Assembly: GCA_964513155.1 (NCBI GenBank)
Contig: CAZEMA010000018.1
Location: 1 to 32,753, forward strand
Source of the DNA: DATEAV01 sp964513155
GTDB lineage: Bacteria > Chloroflexota > Anaerolineae > Anaerolineales > E44-bin32
Reading direction: 5' to 3'
Length of the DNA: 32,753 nt
The translations under genes were made by a program, and so were the position numbers. Every line of letters begins with the position of its first letter. The first letter of the stretch is position 1. Below the pieces are notes generated by a model. That model made no database searches. It worked only from the letters and a program-made list of their open reading frames with translations, and had not been told where the DNA came from. This document shows positions 8,060 through 15,076 of this stretch, piece after piece.

Positions 8060-9334
8060 ATGACTGCAACGGCACTGAGGCGAGAGGTCACATTCGTCTC
8101 CCCGACCCGCCAGCGAGTGATGGGTATCCTCTTCCTGGTCATCGCTTTCGGCATCTACTGGCTCTTCGCCCGCGCCACGACCGCCGACCAGATTACGACC
8201 TTCGTGCTGACCCCTGGAGGCGTGCGCGAGGGGGCGCTGCCGGATTGGCTCCTGCCGGCCAGGACAACACTCTATGTTCTGGCGGTGATCGCGGCTGTGC
8301 TGGGAGGCGTTCAGCTTGCCCGCGGTTTCGGCCGGACCACCAACTTGATCCTGGGTGTGGTCGCACTGGCCTTCATCTTCGGGTTCCTGGTGTGGGCAGC
8401 GGCGGGCCAATCGCTCAACCTGGTGGGGATGCTCGGAACGACCCTCCTGCGGGCTGTGCCCCTGACACTGGGTGCGCTCTCCGGCGTGCTCTGCGAACGG
8501 GCAGGCGTGGTCAACATCGCCATCGAGGGGATGATGCTCTCGGCGGCGATGGTGGCGACGGTGGTGGGCAGTGTGACCCACAATCTGTGGCTGGGCCTGC
8601 TATCGGGCATTGCCACCGGCGCGTTGATGTCCCTGCTGCACGGTGTGCTCTCGATCAAGTACAAGGTGAACCAGATCGTGTCGGGGACGGTGATCAACAT
8701 CTTCGCCACCGGCTTCACCTCGTACATCTCGGCCAAGTTCCTGCAGGCGTACCAGGCTTTGAACAACCCGGGCACGTTTCAGCGTTGGCCGATCCCGGGG
8801 CTGTCGAGCATCCCTCTGCTGGGACCGATCGCCTTCAATGGCAACATCTTCCTGTACGCCACATTCGTCTTGCTCTTCGTGGTTCATTTCGCCCTCTTCT
8901 CCACACGCTGGGGGCTGCGTCTGCGCTCGGTGGGCGAGCATCCGAAGGCGGCGGACACGCTGGGGATCAATGTCTTCAAGACCCGATACATGGCGGTCCT
9001 GCTGGGCGGGATGATGGCCGGCTTCGCCGGCGCCTACTTCACTCTGGGCTCGGTCGGCCGCTTCGACGAGGTGATGACGGCCGGGCGAGGCTTCATCAGC
9101 TTGGCGGCCATGATCTTCGGTAACTGGACGCCGTTTGGGTCGTTTGGCGCGGGCCTGATCTTCGGCTTCGCCGATTCGCTGGCGACCAAGCTGGCAATCC
9201 TGGGAGTCCAGATCCCATCGGAGTTCCTACTGATGGCGCCCTACCTGGCCACAATGGTTGTCCTGGCTGGCGTAGTAGGACGGGGTCACATGCCGGCCGC
9301 AGACGGGACGCCGTACGAGAAAGAGGAGCTCTAA
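8060..9334 (+). CDS. ABC transporter permease (BPD_transp_2 family), second subunit
   Basis: Second membrane subunit, 424 residues, paired with the preceding permease as in YufQ/NupQ-type systems. The motif VVNIAIEGMML is the counterpart of the NIGAEGQ motif in its partner. Several hydrophobic segments follow, and RWGLRLRSVGEHPKAADTLGI is the typical cytoplasmic loop. It has an N-terminal extension with about three membrane segments before the core. ATG 8060 lies 3 bases after the first permease's stop, so translation is probably coupled. It is the last gene before the repeat-rich island. Confidence 0.92.
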   Translation: MTATALRREVTFVSPTRQRVMGILFLVIAFGIYWLFARATTADQITTFVLTPGGVREGALPDWLLPARTTLYVLAVIAAVLGGVQLARGFGRTTNLILGVVALAFIFGFLVWAAAGQSLNLVGMLGTTLLRAVPLTLGALSGVLCERAGVVNIAIEGMMLSAAMVATVVGSVTHNLWLGLLSGIATGALMSLLHGVLSIKYKVNQIVSGTVINIFATGFTSYISAKFLQAYQALNNPGTFQRWPIPGLSSIPLLGPIAFNGNIFLYATFVLLFVVHFALFSTRWGLRLRSVGEHPKAADTLGINVFKTRYMAVLLGGMMAGFAGAYFTLGSVGRFDEVMTAGRGFISLAAMIFGNWTPFGSFGAGLIFGFADSLATKLAILGVQIPSEFLLMAPYLATMVVLAGVVGRGHMPAADGTPYEKEEL

Positions 9335-9391
9335 AGAGAGAGCGGCCAGTAGGCCCAACGGAGCATGAAGAGCAGAGCGCGACAGGAGTGT

Positions 9392-9413
9392 GGGCCGCCG
9401 TCCTCGGCGGCCC
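9392..9413 (+). repeat. REP hairpin, TCCT-loop type, copy 1
   Basis: 9-bp stem GGGCCGCCG / CGGCGGCCC with loop TCCT. The core is the reverse complement of the AGGA-loop units nearby, so the two types are opposite orientations with different outer bases. Confidence 0.8.
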
Positions 9414-9545
9414 GTTCCGCGCCCTGACCCGGCTTTCCATGCACTCCCGCCATCCCATCCGTGCCCCTTCTTGATCGCCGTCCAGCCAGGAGTTCGCGCT
9501 GCGTCGGCTGGATCTACAGTGCCCGACCTCGATGTGCCCGGTGCG

Positions 9546-9565
9546 GGCCGCCGTCCTCGGCGGCC
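9546..9565 (+). repeat. REP hairpin, TCCT-loop type, copy 2
   Basis: 8-bp stem GGCCGCCG / CGGCGGCC with loop TCCT. It is preceded by GTGCG, as are the copies at 9799 and 10466. Confidence 0.8.
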
Positions 9566-9589
9566 AAGGCCTAGCCCACGAGCCGAGAG

Positions 9590-9777
9590 CCTTGCCGCGG
9601 ACGGTGGGGGAGCGGGGGGCGTGGCAGTCGGGATGTCCCCGCCGCGGACGGCGGGGGGAGCGAGGGGCGGGGTAGGAGGGATGCCCCCGCCGAGGACGGC
9701 GGGGGAGCGAAGGGCGTGGCAGTGGGAATGCCCCCGCCGAGGACGGCGGGGGGGAGCGGGGGCGAGGCAGCGGGGGG
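9590..9777. repeat. Tandem 47-bp REP array, AGGA-loop type
   Basis: Four units of about 47 bases. The stems are at 9637-9656 (loop CGGA), 9684-9705 and 9731-9752 (stem CCCCCGCCG / CGGCGGGGG, loop AGGA), with a degenerate first unit from 9590. Each stem is preceded by a GRATG-like foot and followed by GAGCG and a variant of GGCGTGGCAG. Confidence 0.8.
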
Positions 9778-9798
9778 AGCGAGGCGATTCTCCTGTGC

Positions 9799-9820
9799 GG
9801 GCCGCCGTCCTCGGCGGCCC
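9799..9820 (+). repeat. REP hairpin, TCCT-loop type, copy 3 (abuts RAYT 1)
   Basis: 9-bp stem with loop TCCT, lying 3 bases beyond the 3' end of the first transposase gene. It could double as a terminator for that gene. Confidence 0.8.
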
Positions 9821-9823
9821 GTG

Positions 9824-10366
9824 TCACAGCCACTCTCGGATGTCGTCTAGTGGGATGATCGCGGATACCCCTCGATCGTAGAAGCGCGCGCTGGAATACG
9901 GATAGTCGGCCCGTGCCATACCTACGCGGTCTTGCTTCTGCAGAGGATTGTTGTGGATGTACTCGAGCTTCTGACGCAGGAATCCCGCGGAGTGGATGTT
10001 CTTGGCTTGAATGTCCTGCCAGAGGCTGTGTTCGTGGCGCGAATCGCGGCGCTGCTGGCGGAAAAGCGTAAGGAGCTCGTTGCGGCCATCATCGCGCAGT
10101 TGCCTGAGGATCCGATGGGCGGTGTGAGAGCCGAAGGTCTGCAGAAGCTCCCCGATCGTGCAATCCTCAGGCTTCACGAGGGCATGCAGATGGGAGGGCA
10201 TGAGCACAAAAGCGAAGAGCGCCATGCGTTGCCTGCGTCTGAGCCAGGCAAGGCTGTCGAGGACAATCCGCGCCAAGGTTGGTTCGGCGAAGAGAGGCTG
10301 CCAACTGCAGACCGTGGCCGTGATGAAGTAGAGATGGGTTGGATCATGATGCGAGCGAAAGGTCAT
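9824..10366 (-). CDS. REP-associated tyrosine transposase (RAYT), copy 1
   Basis: Single-strand DNA transposase of the Y1/HUH class (IS200/IS605-related), in the branch that acts on REP hairpins. The 180-residue product has the metal-binding HUH motif as His59-Leu-His61 in MPSHLHAL. The presumed nucleophile is Tyr136 in the KLEYIHNNP motif typical of RAYTs. The start is ATG at 10366, with GAGGGGG about 5 bases upstream on the minus strand; an in-frame ATG at 10420 lacks such a site. REP hairpins flank it: a TCCT-loop copy 3 bases past the stop and a degenerate AGGA-loop copy upstream (10423-10442). It appears intact, with no sign of decay. Confidence 0.93.
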   Translation of the reverse strand: MTFRSHHDPTHLYFITATVCSWQPLFAEPTLARIVLDSLAWLRRRQRMALFAFVLMPSHLHALVKPEDCTIGELLQTFGSHTAHRILRQLRDDGRNELLTLFRQQRRDSRHEHSLWQDIQAKNIHSAGFLRQKLEYIHNNPLQKQDRVGMARADYPYSSARFYDRGVSAIIPLDDIREWL

Positions 10367-10422
10367 GGGATCCCCCTCGACCCTTGTCGCGCGAGCGGCG
10401 GCAGGGACATTATCGCACATTA

Positions 10423-10442
10423 TCCCCGTTGTGGACGGCGGG
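10423..10442. repeat. Degenerate AGGA-type REP between RAYT copies
   Basis: The CCCCG / GGCGGGG arms survive, but the left half of the stem has T changes relative to the intact unit at 11090-11111, which holds the same position in copy 2. Confidence 0.6.
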
Positions 10443-10465
10443 GGAGCGAGGCGATTCTCCTGTGC

Positions 10466-10487
10466 GGGCCGCCGTCCTCGGCGGCCC
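10466..10487 (+). repeat. REP hairpin, TCCT-loop type, copy 4 (abuts RAYT 2)
   Basis: Identical to the copy at 9799-9820 and exactly 667 bases from it. It lies 3 bases past the stop of the second transposase gene. Confidence 0.8.
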
Positions 10488-10490
10488 GTG

Positions 10491-11033
10491 TCACAGCCAC
10501 TCTCGGATGTCGTCTAGTGGGATGATCGCGGATACCCCTCGATCGTAGAAGCGCGCGCTGGAATACGGATAGTCGGCCCGTGCCATACCTACGCGGTCTT
10601 GCTTCTGCAGAGGATTGTTGTGGATGTACTCGAGCTTCTGACGCAGGAATCCCGCGGAGTGGATGTTCTTGGCTTGAATGTCCTGCCAGAGGCTGTGTTC
10701 GTGGCGCGAATCGCGGCGCTGCTGGCGGAAAAGCGTAAGGAGCTCGTTGCGGCCATCATCGCGCAGTTGCCTGAGGATCCGATGGGCGGTGTGAGAGCCG
10801 AAGGTCTGCAGAAGCTCCCCGATCGTGCAATCCTCAGGCTTCACGAGGGCATGCAGATGGGAGGGCATGAGCACAAAAGCGAAGAGCGCCATGCGTTGCC
10901 TGCGTCTGAGCCAGGCAAGGCTGTCGAGGACAATCCGCGCCAAGGTTGGTTCGGCGAAGAGAGGCTGCCAACTGCAGACCGTGGCCGTGATGAAGTAGAG
11001 ATGCGTTGGGTCATGATGGGAGCGAAAGGTCAT
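10491..11033 (-). CDS. REP-associated tyrosine transposase (RAYT), copy 2
   Basis: Second copy of the RAYT gene. From ATG 11033 on, the 180-residue protein is identical to copy 1, including His59-Leu-His61 and Tyr136. The two coding sequences differ at three bases, all near the 5' end and all silent (Ser TCG/TCC, Asp GAT/GAC, Thr ACC/ACG). The same GAGGGGG ribosome-binding site precedes the start. The upstream flank holds two intact AGGA-loop REP units (11090-11159). Single-copy RAYT genes with dispersed REPs are the usual finding, so a tandem pair is unusual. Confidence 0.93.
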   Translation of the reverse strand: MTFRSHHDPTHLYFITATVCSWQPLFAEPTLARIVLDSLAWLRRRQRMALFAFVLMPSHLHALVKPEDCTIGELLQTFGSHTAHRILRQLRDDGRNELLTLFRQQRRDSRHEHSLWQDIQAKNIHSAGFLRQKLEYIHNNPLQKQDRVGMARADYPYSSARFYDRGVSAIIPLDDIREWL

Positions 11034-11089
11034 GGGATCCCCCTCGACCCTTGTCGCGCGAGAGGCGGCGTGGACATTATCGCGCAATG

Positions 11090-11159
11090 CCCCCGCCGAG
11101 GACGGCGGGGGGAGCAGGGGGTGTGGCAGGCGGGATACCCCCGCCGAGGACGGCGGGGG
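11090..11159. repeat. Pair of AGGA-loop REP hairpins upstream of RAYT 2
   Basis: Stems at 11090-11111 and 11138-11159 (CCCCCGCCG / CGGCGGGGG, loop AGGA), 48 bases apart. They are separated by GGAGCAGG and a GTGTGGCAGG spacer like that of the array at 9590-9777. Confidence 0.8.
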
Positions 11160-11177
11160 GAGCAGGGGGTATTTGCC

Positions 11178-12749
11178 CTACAGTCTGCCCAGCTCCCGCA
11201 ACTCCGGCCAGATGAAGGGGACAATCACCAGCCCGCCCACCATGGCTGCAGCTGGCCCGGCCAGAAGCGGCGGCGACCCGGCCAAGGCAAGAAGCACTCC
11301 ATAGGCAGCACCGCCTCCCAGTGCGGCGGCTAGCGCCGCGCGCAGCAGCGTGCGGCCGAAGCGCAGGAGATCGGGAAAGCGGCGAGCCAGGAGGACCAGC
11401 ATCAGAAGCGCCTGCGCCGTGAAGGCCAGGCTGTTGCTCAGAGCGATGCCATTGGCCTGCAACGGGCCAAACAAGACGACTCCAAGGACAGTAAAGAGGA
11501 CGGCGCCGAACGCGGCCGCGGCCATTGGGATCAGCGCGTTCTGGCGGGCATAGTAGGCGCGGGCGGCGATCTCCAGTAGGGAGTGCCCCACCAGGCCCAC
11601 GAGGTAGGCCCGGGCCGCCCAGACCACCAGACCCGTTCCTCGGGCGTCGAAGCCAAAGGCAGCCTGAACCAGCGGCTGCAACACGACCGCCATGAGAACC
11701 GCCATTGGCAGCGTCAGGGCGAGTAGGACGCGCGTCGCCCGGGCGGCAGTGGCCTCAAAGGCGGTCTCGTCCCCACGGGCAAAGTGCTCCGACAGGGTGG
11801 GCAGCAGGGCGGTGCCGATGGCGGTGCCGATGACTGTCTCAGGGACCTGCATGATCAGCCAGCCATAGACCAGGGCCGTTACCGAACCGACGTCCAGGCG
11901 AGAGGCAAGATTATCCTGGATGACGAAGATGAGCTGGAAGGCGCCGATCGTCAGGATGCGCGGGCCCATGAGCGCGGCTACCTTGTGGACCCCCGGGTCA
12001 TCGAGGCCCAGTCGAGGGGCCCAGCGGAAGCCGTAGCGGATCAAGCCTGGGATCTGTACGACCAGGTGGAGGGCTGCGCCCAGGATCACGCCGTAGACCA
12101 GACCGTAGACGCCCAATCCCGCGGCAGGGAGCTGGATCCCGGCCAGCCGGTAGCCTTGGCTTGGCGCCAGGAAGACGGCGCCGAAGATCTGCCCCAGGTC
12201 GTAGATGGCTGGAGCCAGGGCCGGGAGAAGGAAGTGCTGATTGGCCTGGAGCCCGGCGATCACCAGCCCGCTGATGGAGAAGATGAGCGTGGCGACCAGA
12301 TTCAGGCGCATAAGGTTCGCCACGAGCGCCTGGAGCTCGGGGTTGAAACCAGGGGCAATACCAAGCTCGGCTCGAACAAGCGGGCCGGCGAAGACGGCGA
12401 TGACAACCGCAGCCGCGGCGGTGATGAGGAAAGCTAGGTTCGCCACGCGGCTGAAGAGGGCCCAGGCTGCCTCTCGCCCCCGACGGTCCATCGTCTCCGA
12501 GAGAACCGGGATGAAGGCAATGGCCAGTGCCCCGCCCGAGATCAGGGCGAAGAGCAGGTCCGGCAGGTTGTTGGCGGCATTGAAGGCGTCCAACTCGGCG
12601 CTGACACCGAATTGGCGGCCTATCAGGACCTGACGCAGAAGCCCAAGCGCCTTGTCGAGGCCAAACAGGAGCCCGATGAGGAGCGAGGAGCGGGCAACAT
12701 GGGTAAGCCGGAAGCGGGGTCTGGCAGGAGCGGCATCTGGGTCAGACAA
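11178..12749 (-). CDS. murJ: Lipid II flippase MurJ (MviN family)
   Basis: Integral membrane protein that moves the peptidoglycan precursor lipid II across the cytoplasmic membrane. The 523 residues carry about 14 hydrophobic segments. The N-terminal block (GLLRQVLIGRQFGVSAELDAFNAANNLPDLLFALISGGALAIAF region) has the family's R-Q-x-x-x-G-x-x-F-G and D-A-F/Y-x-x-A-x-x-x-P-x-x-L pattern. The start is TTG 12749 with AAGG about 9 bases upstream. It lies 45 bases after the C39 peptidase gene on the same strand and is probably co-transcribed. Its presence implies a peptidoglycan wall. It ends close to the REP island. Confidence 0.93.
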   Translation of the reverse strand: MSDPDAAPARPRFRLTHVARSSLLIGLLFGLDKALGLLRQVLIGRQFGVSAELDAFNAANNLPDLLFALISGGALAIAFIPVLSETMDRRGREAAWALFSRVANLAFLITAAAAVVIAVFAGPLVRAELGIAPGFNPELQALVANLMRLNLVATLIFSISGLVIAGLQANQHFLLPALAPAIYDLGQIFGAVFLAPSQGYRLAGIQLPAAGLGVYGLVYGVILGAALHLVVQIPGLIRYGFRWAPRLGLDDPGVHKVAALMGPRILTIGAFQLIFVIQDNLASRLDVGSVTALVYGWLIMQVPETVIGTAIGTALLPTLSEHFARGDETAFEATAARATRVLLALTLPMAVLMAVVLQPLVQAAFGFDARGTGLVVWAARAYLVGLVGHSLLEIAARAYYARQNALIPMAAAAFGAVLFTVLGVVLFGPLQANGIALSNSLAFTAQALLMLVLLARRFPDLLRFGRTLLRAALAAALGGGAAYGVLLALAGSPPLLAGPAAAMVGGLVIVPFIWPELRELGRL

Positions 12750-12794
12750 GGCACATGCCTTTCGCGGGTCGCAGGTCCCGTTGGCGCCGGCTGG

Positions 12795-14096
12795 TTAGGG
12801 AGCGGCGCCCAGCCGGTCGAGGACGGTCAGGCTGGGCCCGAACCCAGGGTGATACTGCAGACTGGTGCGCAGATCCTCGATGGCGCCGGGAACATCACCG
12901 AGCGCCTCGCGAGCCAATGCCCGCCAGTAGTAGCTCTCCTCCAGGATGGGCTCGTCCATTCGACTCAGGGTCAAAGTGGCCAGGTTGATGACCTCGTCGT
13001 AGCGCCCGGAGTAGTAGTAGGCGAAGTAGGGGCCGGTCTGGTACCAGAGCATTCGCCACGGCCTATCGGCTTCGGGAAGCTGAGCGTTGATCTGGAAGGC
13101 CTCGTCAAACGCGGCAGCCGCGCCGGCGTAGTCCTGCAGGTGGACCAGGCTGTTGCCCCGGTTGAACCAGGCGAAGTAGAGCTCGCGGCCGGTCAGGGCG
13201 ACGATGTCTTCAGAGGCTCGCTGGGCGGCGTACTCCCAATTGGCGGTCTCGTCGGCCTGGGGGCCGAGAAGAGCCATGACCTCGGATTCGCGGTCGGGCG
13301 GGTAGATCACGAGGTAGACGTAGTTGAAATGGCGCCAGTACGTTTCGATCCTGGAGTAGGGGACCGGCAGTGTGCGACCTTCGGAGAAATCCCCCTCGTA
13401 CGAGTCGTAGGCGCTGAAGCGCTGATTGGCGTCGTCGTAGCCAGCCAGTAGCTGGTAATGCCCCATCCACCCTTTCCCCGGGACGTCGAACCCTTTCTCG
13501 ATGAGGACGGGGAAGCCAGCGGCGATGAAGCGGCGCAAGGTATCCAGATCCCCTCCCACCCGGACGACCGCCCGGAGGCCGGTGTGCTCCTCGACGAAGG
13601 CCTCCATCTCGTAGGGCATAACGTTCTTGTCGCGCGGATTCGGCTTGAGGACGGCAGCTGTATCCCGCTGGTCACCCTGCCAACCCCAGAAGGAGAGGGC
13701 CATGGATAGATTGGCCGGGCCGCAGTTGTTCCAGTGCTGATACTCGTGACGAATCCCGGTGAGCATCACCGAGGTCGGTATGGGGGTTGGCTCGAGGGTG
13801 GCGGTAGGGGTGAGCGTGGGTATCGCGGTGGGGCCCAGAGTGGGGGCCGGGGTCTTGGTGGGCGTCAGGGCAGCCAGAGTCTGCTGAACCATGGCGGCGA
13901 TGGTCGGGTCGGGGGTGAAGACGACTTCCTCCGGCGGGAACAGGGCGTACCAAACCTGGGCGCGGAAGTTGACCACGCGCCACTCCAGCCGGTCATGCAC
14001 GAACGGCACGTTGTAGACGAATCCCGCCAGGGCGGCACACAGTCCGAGGGCGAAGGCCACAATGGCGAGACGGACAAGCCAACGTTTGGCTTTCAA
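12795..14096 (-). CDS. Membrane-anchored C39-like cysteine peptidase with TPR tail
   Basis: 433-residue protein: one N-terminal membrane segment (about 8-28), a Thr/Pro-rich linker (about 75-108), then a papain-like C39-type domain. The expected catalytic residues are visible: Gln120, Cys125 in NNCGPANLSM, His213 in GHYQLLAGYDD and Asp231 in AYDSYEGD. From about 285 on, helical repeats of TPR type follow (NRGNSLVHLQDYAGAAAAFDEA region). The domain probably acts outside the membrane. Its substrate is unknown, and no double-glycine leader peptide or ABC exporter lies beside it, so bacteriocin processing is not supported. The TTG start at 14096 has GGGAG 7 bases upstream, and a TATAAT box lies at 14175-14180. 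Confidence 0.82.
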   Translation of the reverse strand: MKAKRWLVRLAIVAFALGLCAALAGFVYNVPFVHDRLEWRVVNFRAQVWYALFPPEEVVFTPDPTIAAMVQQTLAALTPTKTPAPTLGPTAIPTLTPTATLEPTPIPTSVMLTGIRHEYQHWNNCGPANLSMALSFWGWQGDQRDTAAVLKPNPRDKNVMPYEMEAFVEEHTGLRAVVRVGGDLDTLRRFIAAGFPVLIEKGFDVPGKGWMGHYQLLAGYDDANQRFSAYDSYEGDFSEGRTLPVPYSRIETYWRHFNYVYLVIYPPDRESEVMALLGPQADETANWEYAAQRASEDIVALTGRELYFAWFNRGNSLVHLQDYAGAAAAFDEAFQINAQLPEADRPWRMLWYQTGPYFAYYYSGRYDEVINLATLTLSRMDEPILEESYYWRALAREALGDVPGAIEDLRTSLQYHPGFGPSLTVLDRLGAAP

Positions 14097-14174
14097 CAGC
14101 GATCTCCCGGCAGCCGGTCTGGCGGCTCATCCAGCCAACAACCAGTGCCATCAGGGTCTCAGGCAACAGGGGCG

Positions 14175-14180
14175 ATTATA
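14175..14180 (-). promoter_or_regulatory. -10 box (TATAAT) for C39 peptidase-murJ
   Basis: On the minus strand TATAAT lies 79 bases upstream of the TTG start. No good -35 match is visible at 16-18 bases. Confidence 0.4.
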
Positions 14181-14263
14181 CCCGCTCGGGGGGTTCGTCT
14201 GCGGTGAGCCTTAGTCCTGCAGGCCGAGCGGGGCCCAGGCCTCGGGGGAGGAGGCAAGCGTGC

Positions 14264-15076
14264 TCAGGCGGGCTCCCAGGTGACGAGCGCCCGGCGGCGG
14301 AAGCGCTCGAGGGCTTTTATCAAGGGCGTGCCGAGGAGAGCCACCAGAACCAGGTTGCCGGCTGCGCCGACCGTGTCCCAGGCCAGGGAGGTCACCAGAT
14401 AGAAACGGCCGTAGCGGGCTAGGATGCCGAGGAAGGGCAATCCGGGCTGCCAGGCCAGATCCGGCGCAAGGAGCAGGTAGGGCCAGTAGTAGAGGCTGGT
14501 CAGGGCGCCATAGAGCCAGCCCCATAGGGTGGCGTACAGGAGCAAGAAGGGCAGGTGCCCCTTGCCTCGAGGAAGCCAGGCGGCGCCCATGCCCACCCAG
14601 CCGGCCGCCAGCATCTGATAGGGCGTCCAGGGGCCAAGTCCGCCGGCGGTGAGCGGGCCGGAGACGAGCATGGTCAATGCGCCCATGAGGAAGCCCAGGC
14701 GGGCGCCGAAGACGTAACCGACCAGGATGATCAGCAGAAAGACCGGAGTGAAGCCACCGGGCAGGGGCAGAACGGTGTCAATCACCCGCAACACGGTGTT
14801 GAGCCCGACGAGCGTGCCCAGCATGGCGACGGTGTGGGCCGTGAGGCCAGCCTGAGCCTCGCCGACAAGCCCCACCAGGATCAGCCCGGCCGCGCCGCTG
14901 AACGCCAGGACCAGGATTCGGGAATCGGCCGAGGCGGGCAGGGCAGTGGCCCAGAAGGGATACAGGAAAGCGGCCAACCCGGCCAGGCAGAGCAGCAGGA
15001 AGAGGAGGTTGGCCGGTGTCAGGCGACCCAGCCAAGAGCGACGGCTCCCTTCCGCCGGGGCGGAGGCGGCGCTCAT
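14264..15076 (-). CDS. ECF transporter substrate-specific (S) component
   Basis: Membrane S component that binds a vitamin or similar small molecule and works with a shared EcfA-A'-T energising module. The 270 residues have about 6-7 hydrophobic segments. The central stretch GARLGFLMGALTMLVSGPLTAGG followed by PWTPYQMLAAGWVGMGAAWL matches the S-component pattern (G-x-x-x-G-x-L-x-x-x-x-S ... G-x-W-T-P-x-Q). No EcfT or EcfA genes lie in the window, as in group II systems. Its ATG overlaps the purA stop as ATGA (15073-15076), so translation is coupled. The substrate cannot be read from the sequence; the purA link hints at purine or precursor uptake, but cobalamin-type S components look similar. 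Confidence 0.8.
   Translation of the reverse strand: MSAASAPAEGSRRSWLGRLTPANLLFLLLCLAGLAAFLYPFWATALPASADSRILVLAFSGAAGLILVGLVGEAQAGLTAHTVAMLGTLVGLNTVLRVIDTVLPLPGGFTPVFLLIILVGYVFGARLGFLMGALTMLVSGPLTAGGLGPWTPYQMLAAGWVGMGAAWLPRGKGHLPFLLLYATLWGWLYGALTSLYYWPYLLLAPDLAWQPGLPFLGILARYGRFYLVTSLAWDTVGAAGNLVLVALLGTPLIKALERFRRRALVTWEPA

Larger units (their letters stand above)
9335..9823. other. Non-coding, REP-rich region downstream of permease
   Basis: I see no convincing gene in this 489-base stretch. It holds three TCCT-loop REP hairpins and a tandem array of AGGA-loop REP hairpins, listed separately. The part at 9414-9545 is unique sequence with only a weak CCAGCC/GGCTGG stem. Confidence 0.7.
9773..11106. 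repeat. 667-bp tandem duplication carrying the RAYT gene
   Basis: Copy 1 is 9773-10439 and copy 2 is 10440-11106; corresponding bases are exactly 667 apart. From about 9773 to 10335 the copies look identical. The remaining roughly 100 bases differ at about 13 positions. Both units end inside an AGGA-loop REP stem. Confidence 0.9.

Noticed and set aside
9932..10525. Plus-strand open frames of about 197 and 244 codons across the RAYT copies
   Set aside because: They are antisense to the clear transposase genes, repeat with the 667-bp duplication, and match no domain I know.
9773..11106. Duplication as a pure assembly artefact like the N gaps
   Set aside because: There are no N and the copies differ at about 13 positions, so a collapsed or joined artefact is less likely than a real tandem copy, though reads should confirm.
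9590..11159. CRISPR array formed by the 47-bp repeats
   Set aside because: The repeated part is a palindromic hairpin with similar, not unique, spacers, and no cas genes are nearby; REP units next to RAYT genes explain it better.
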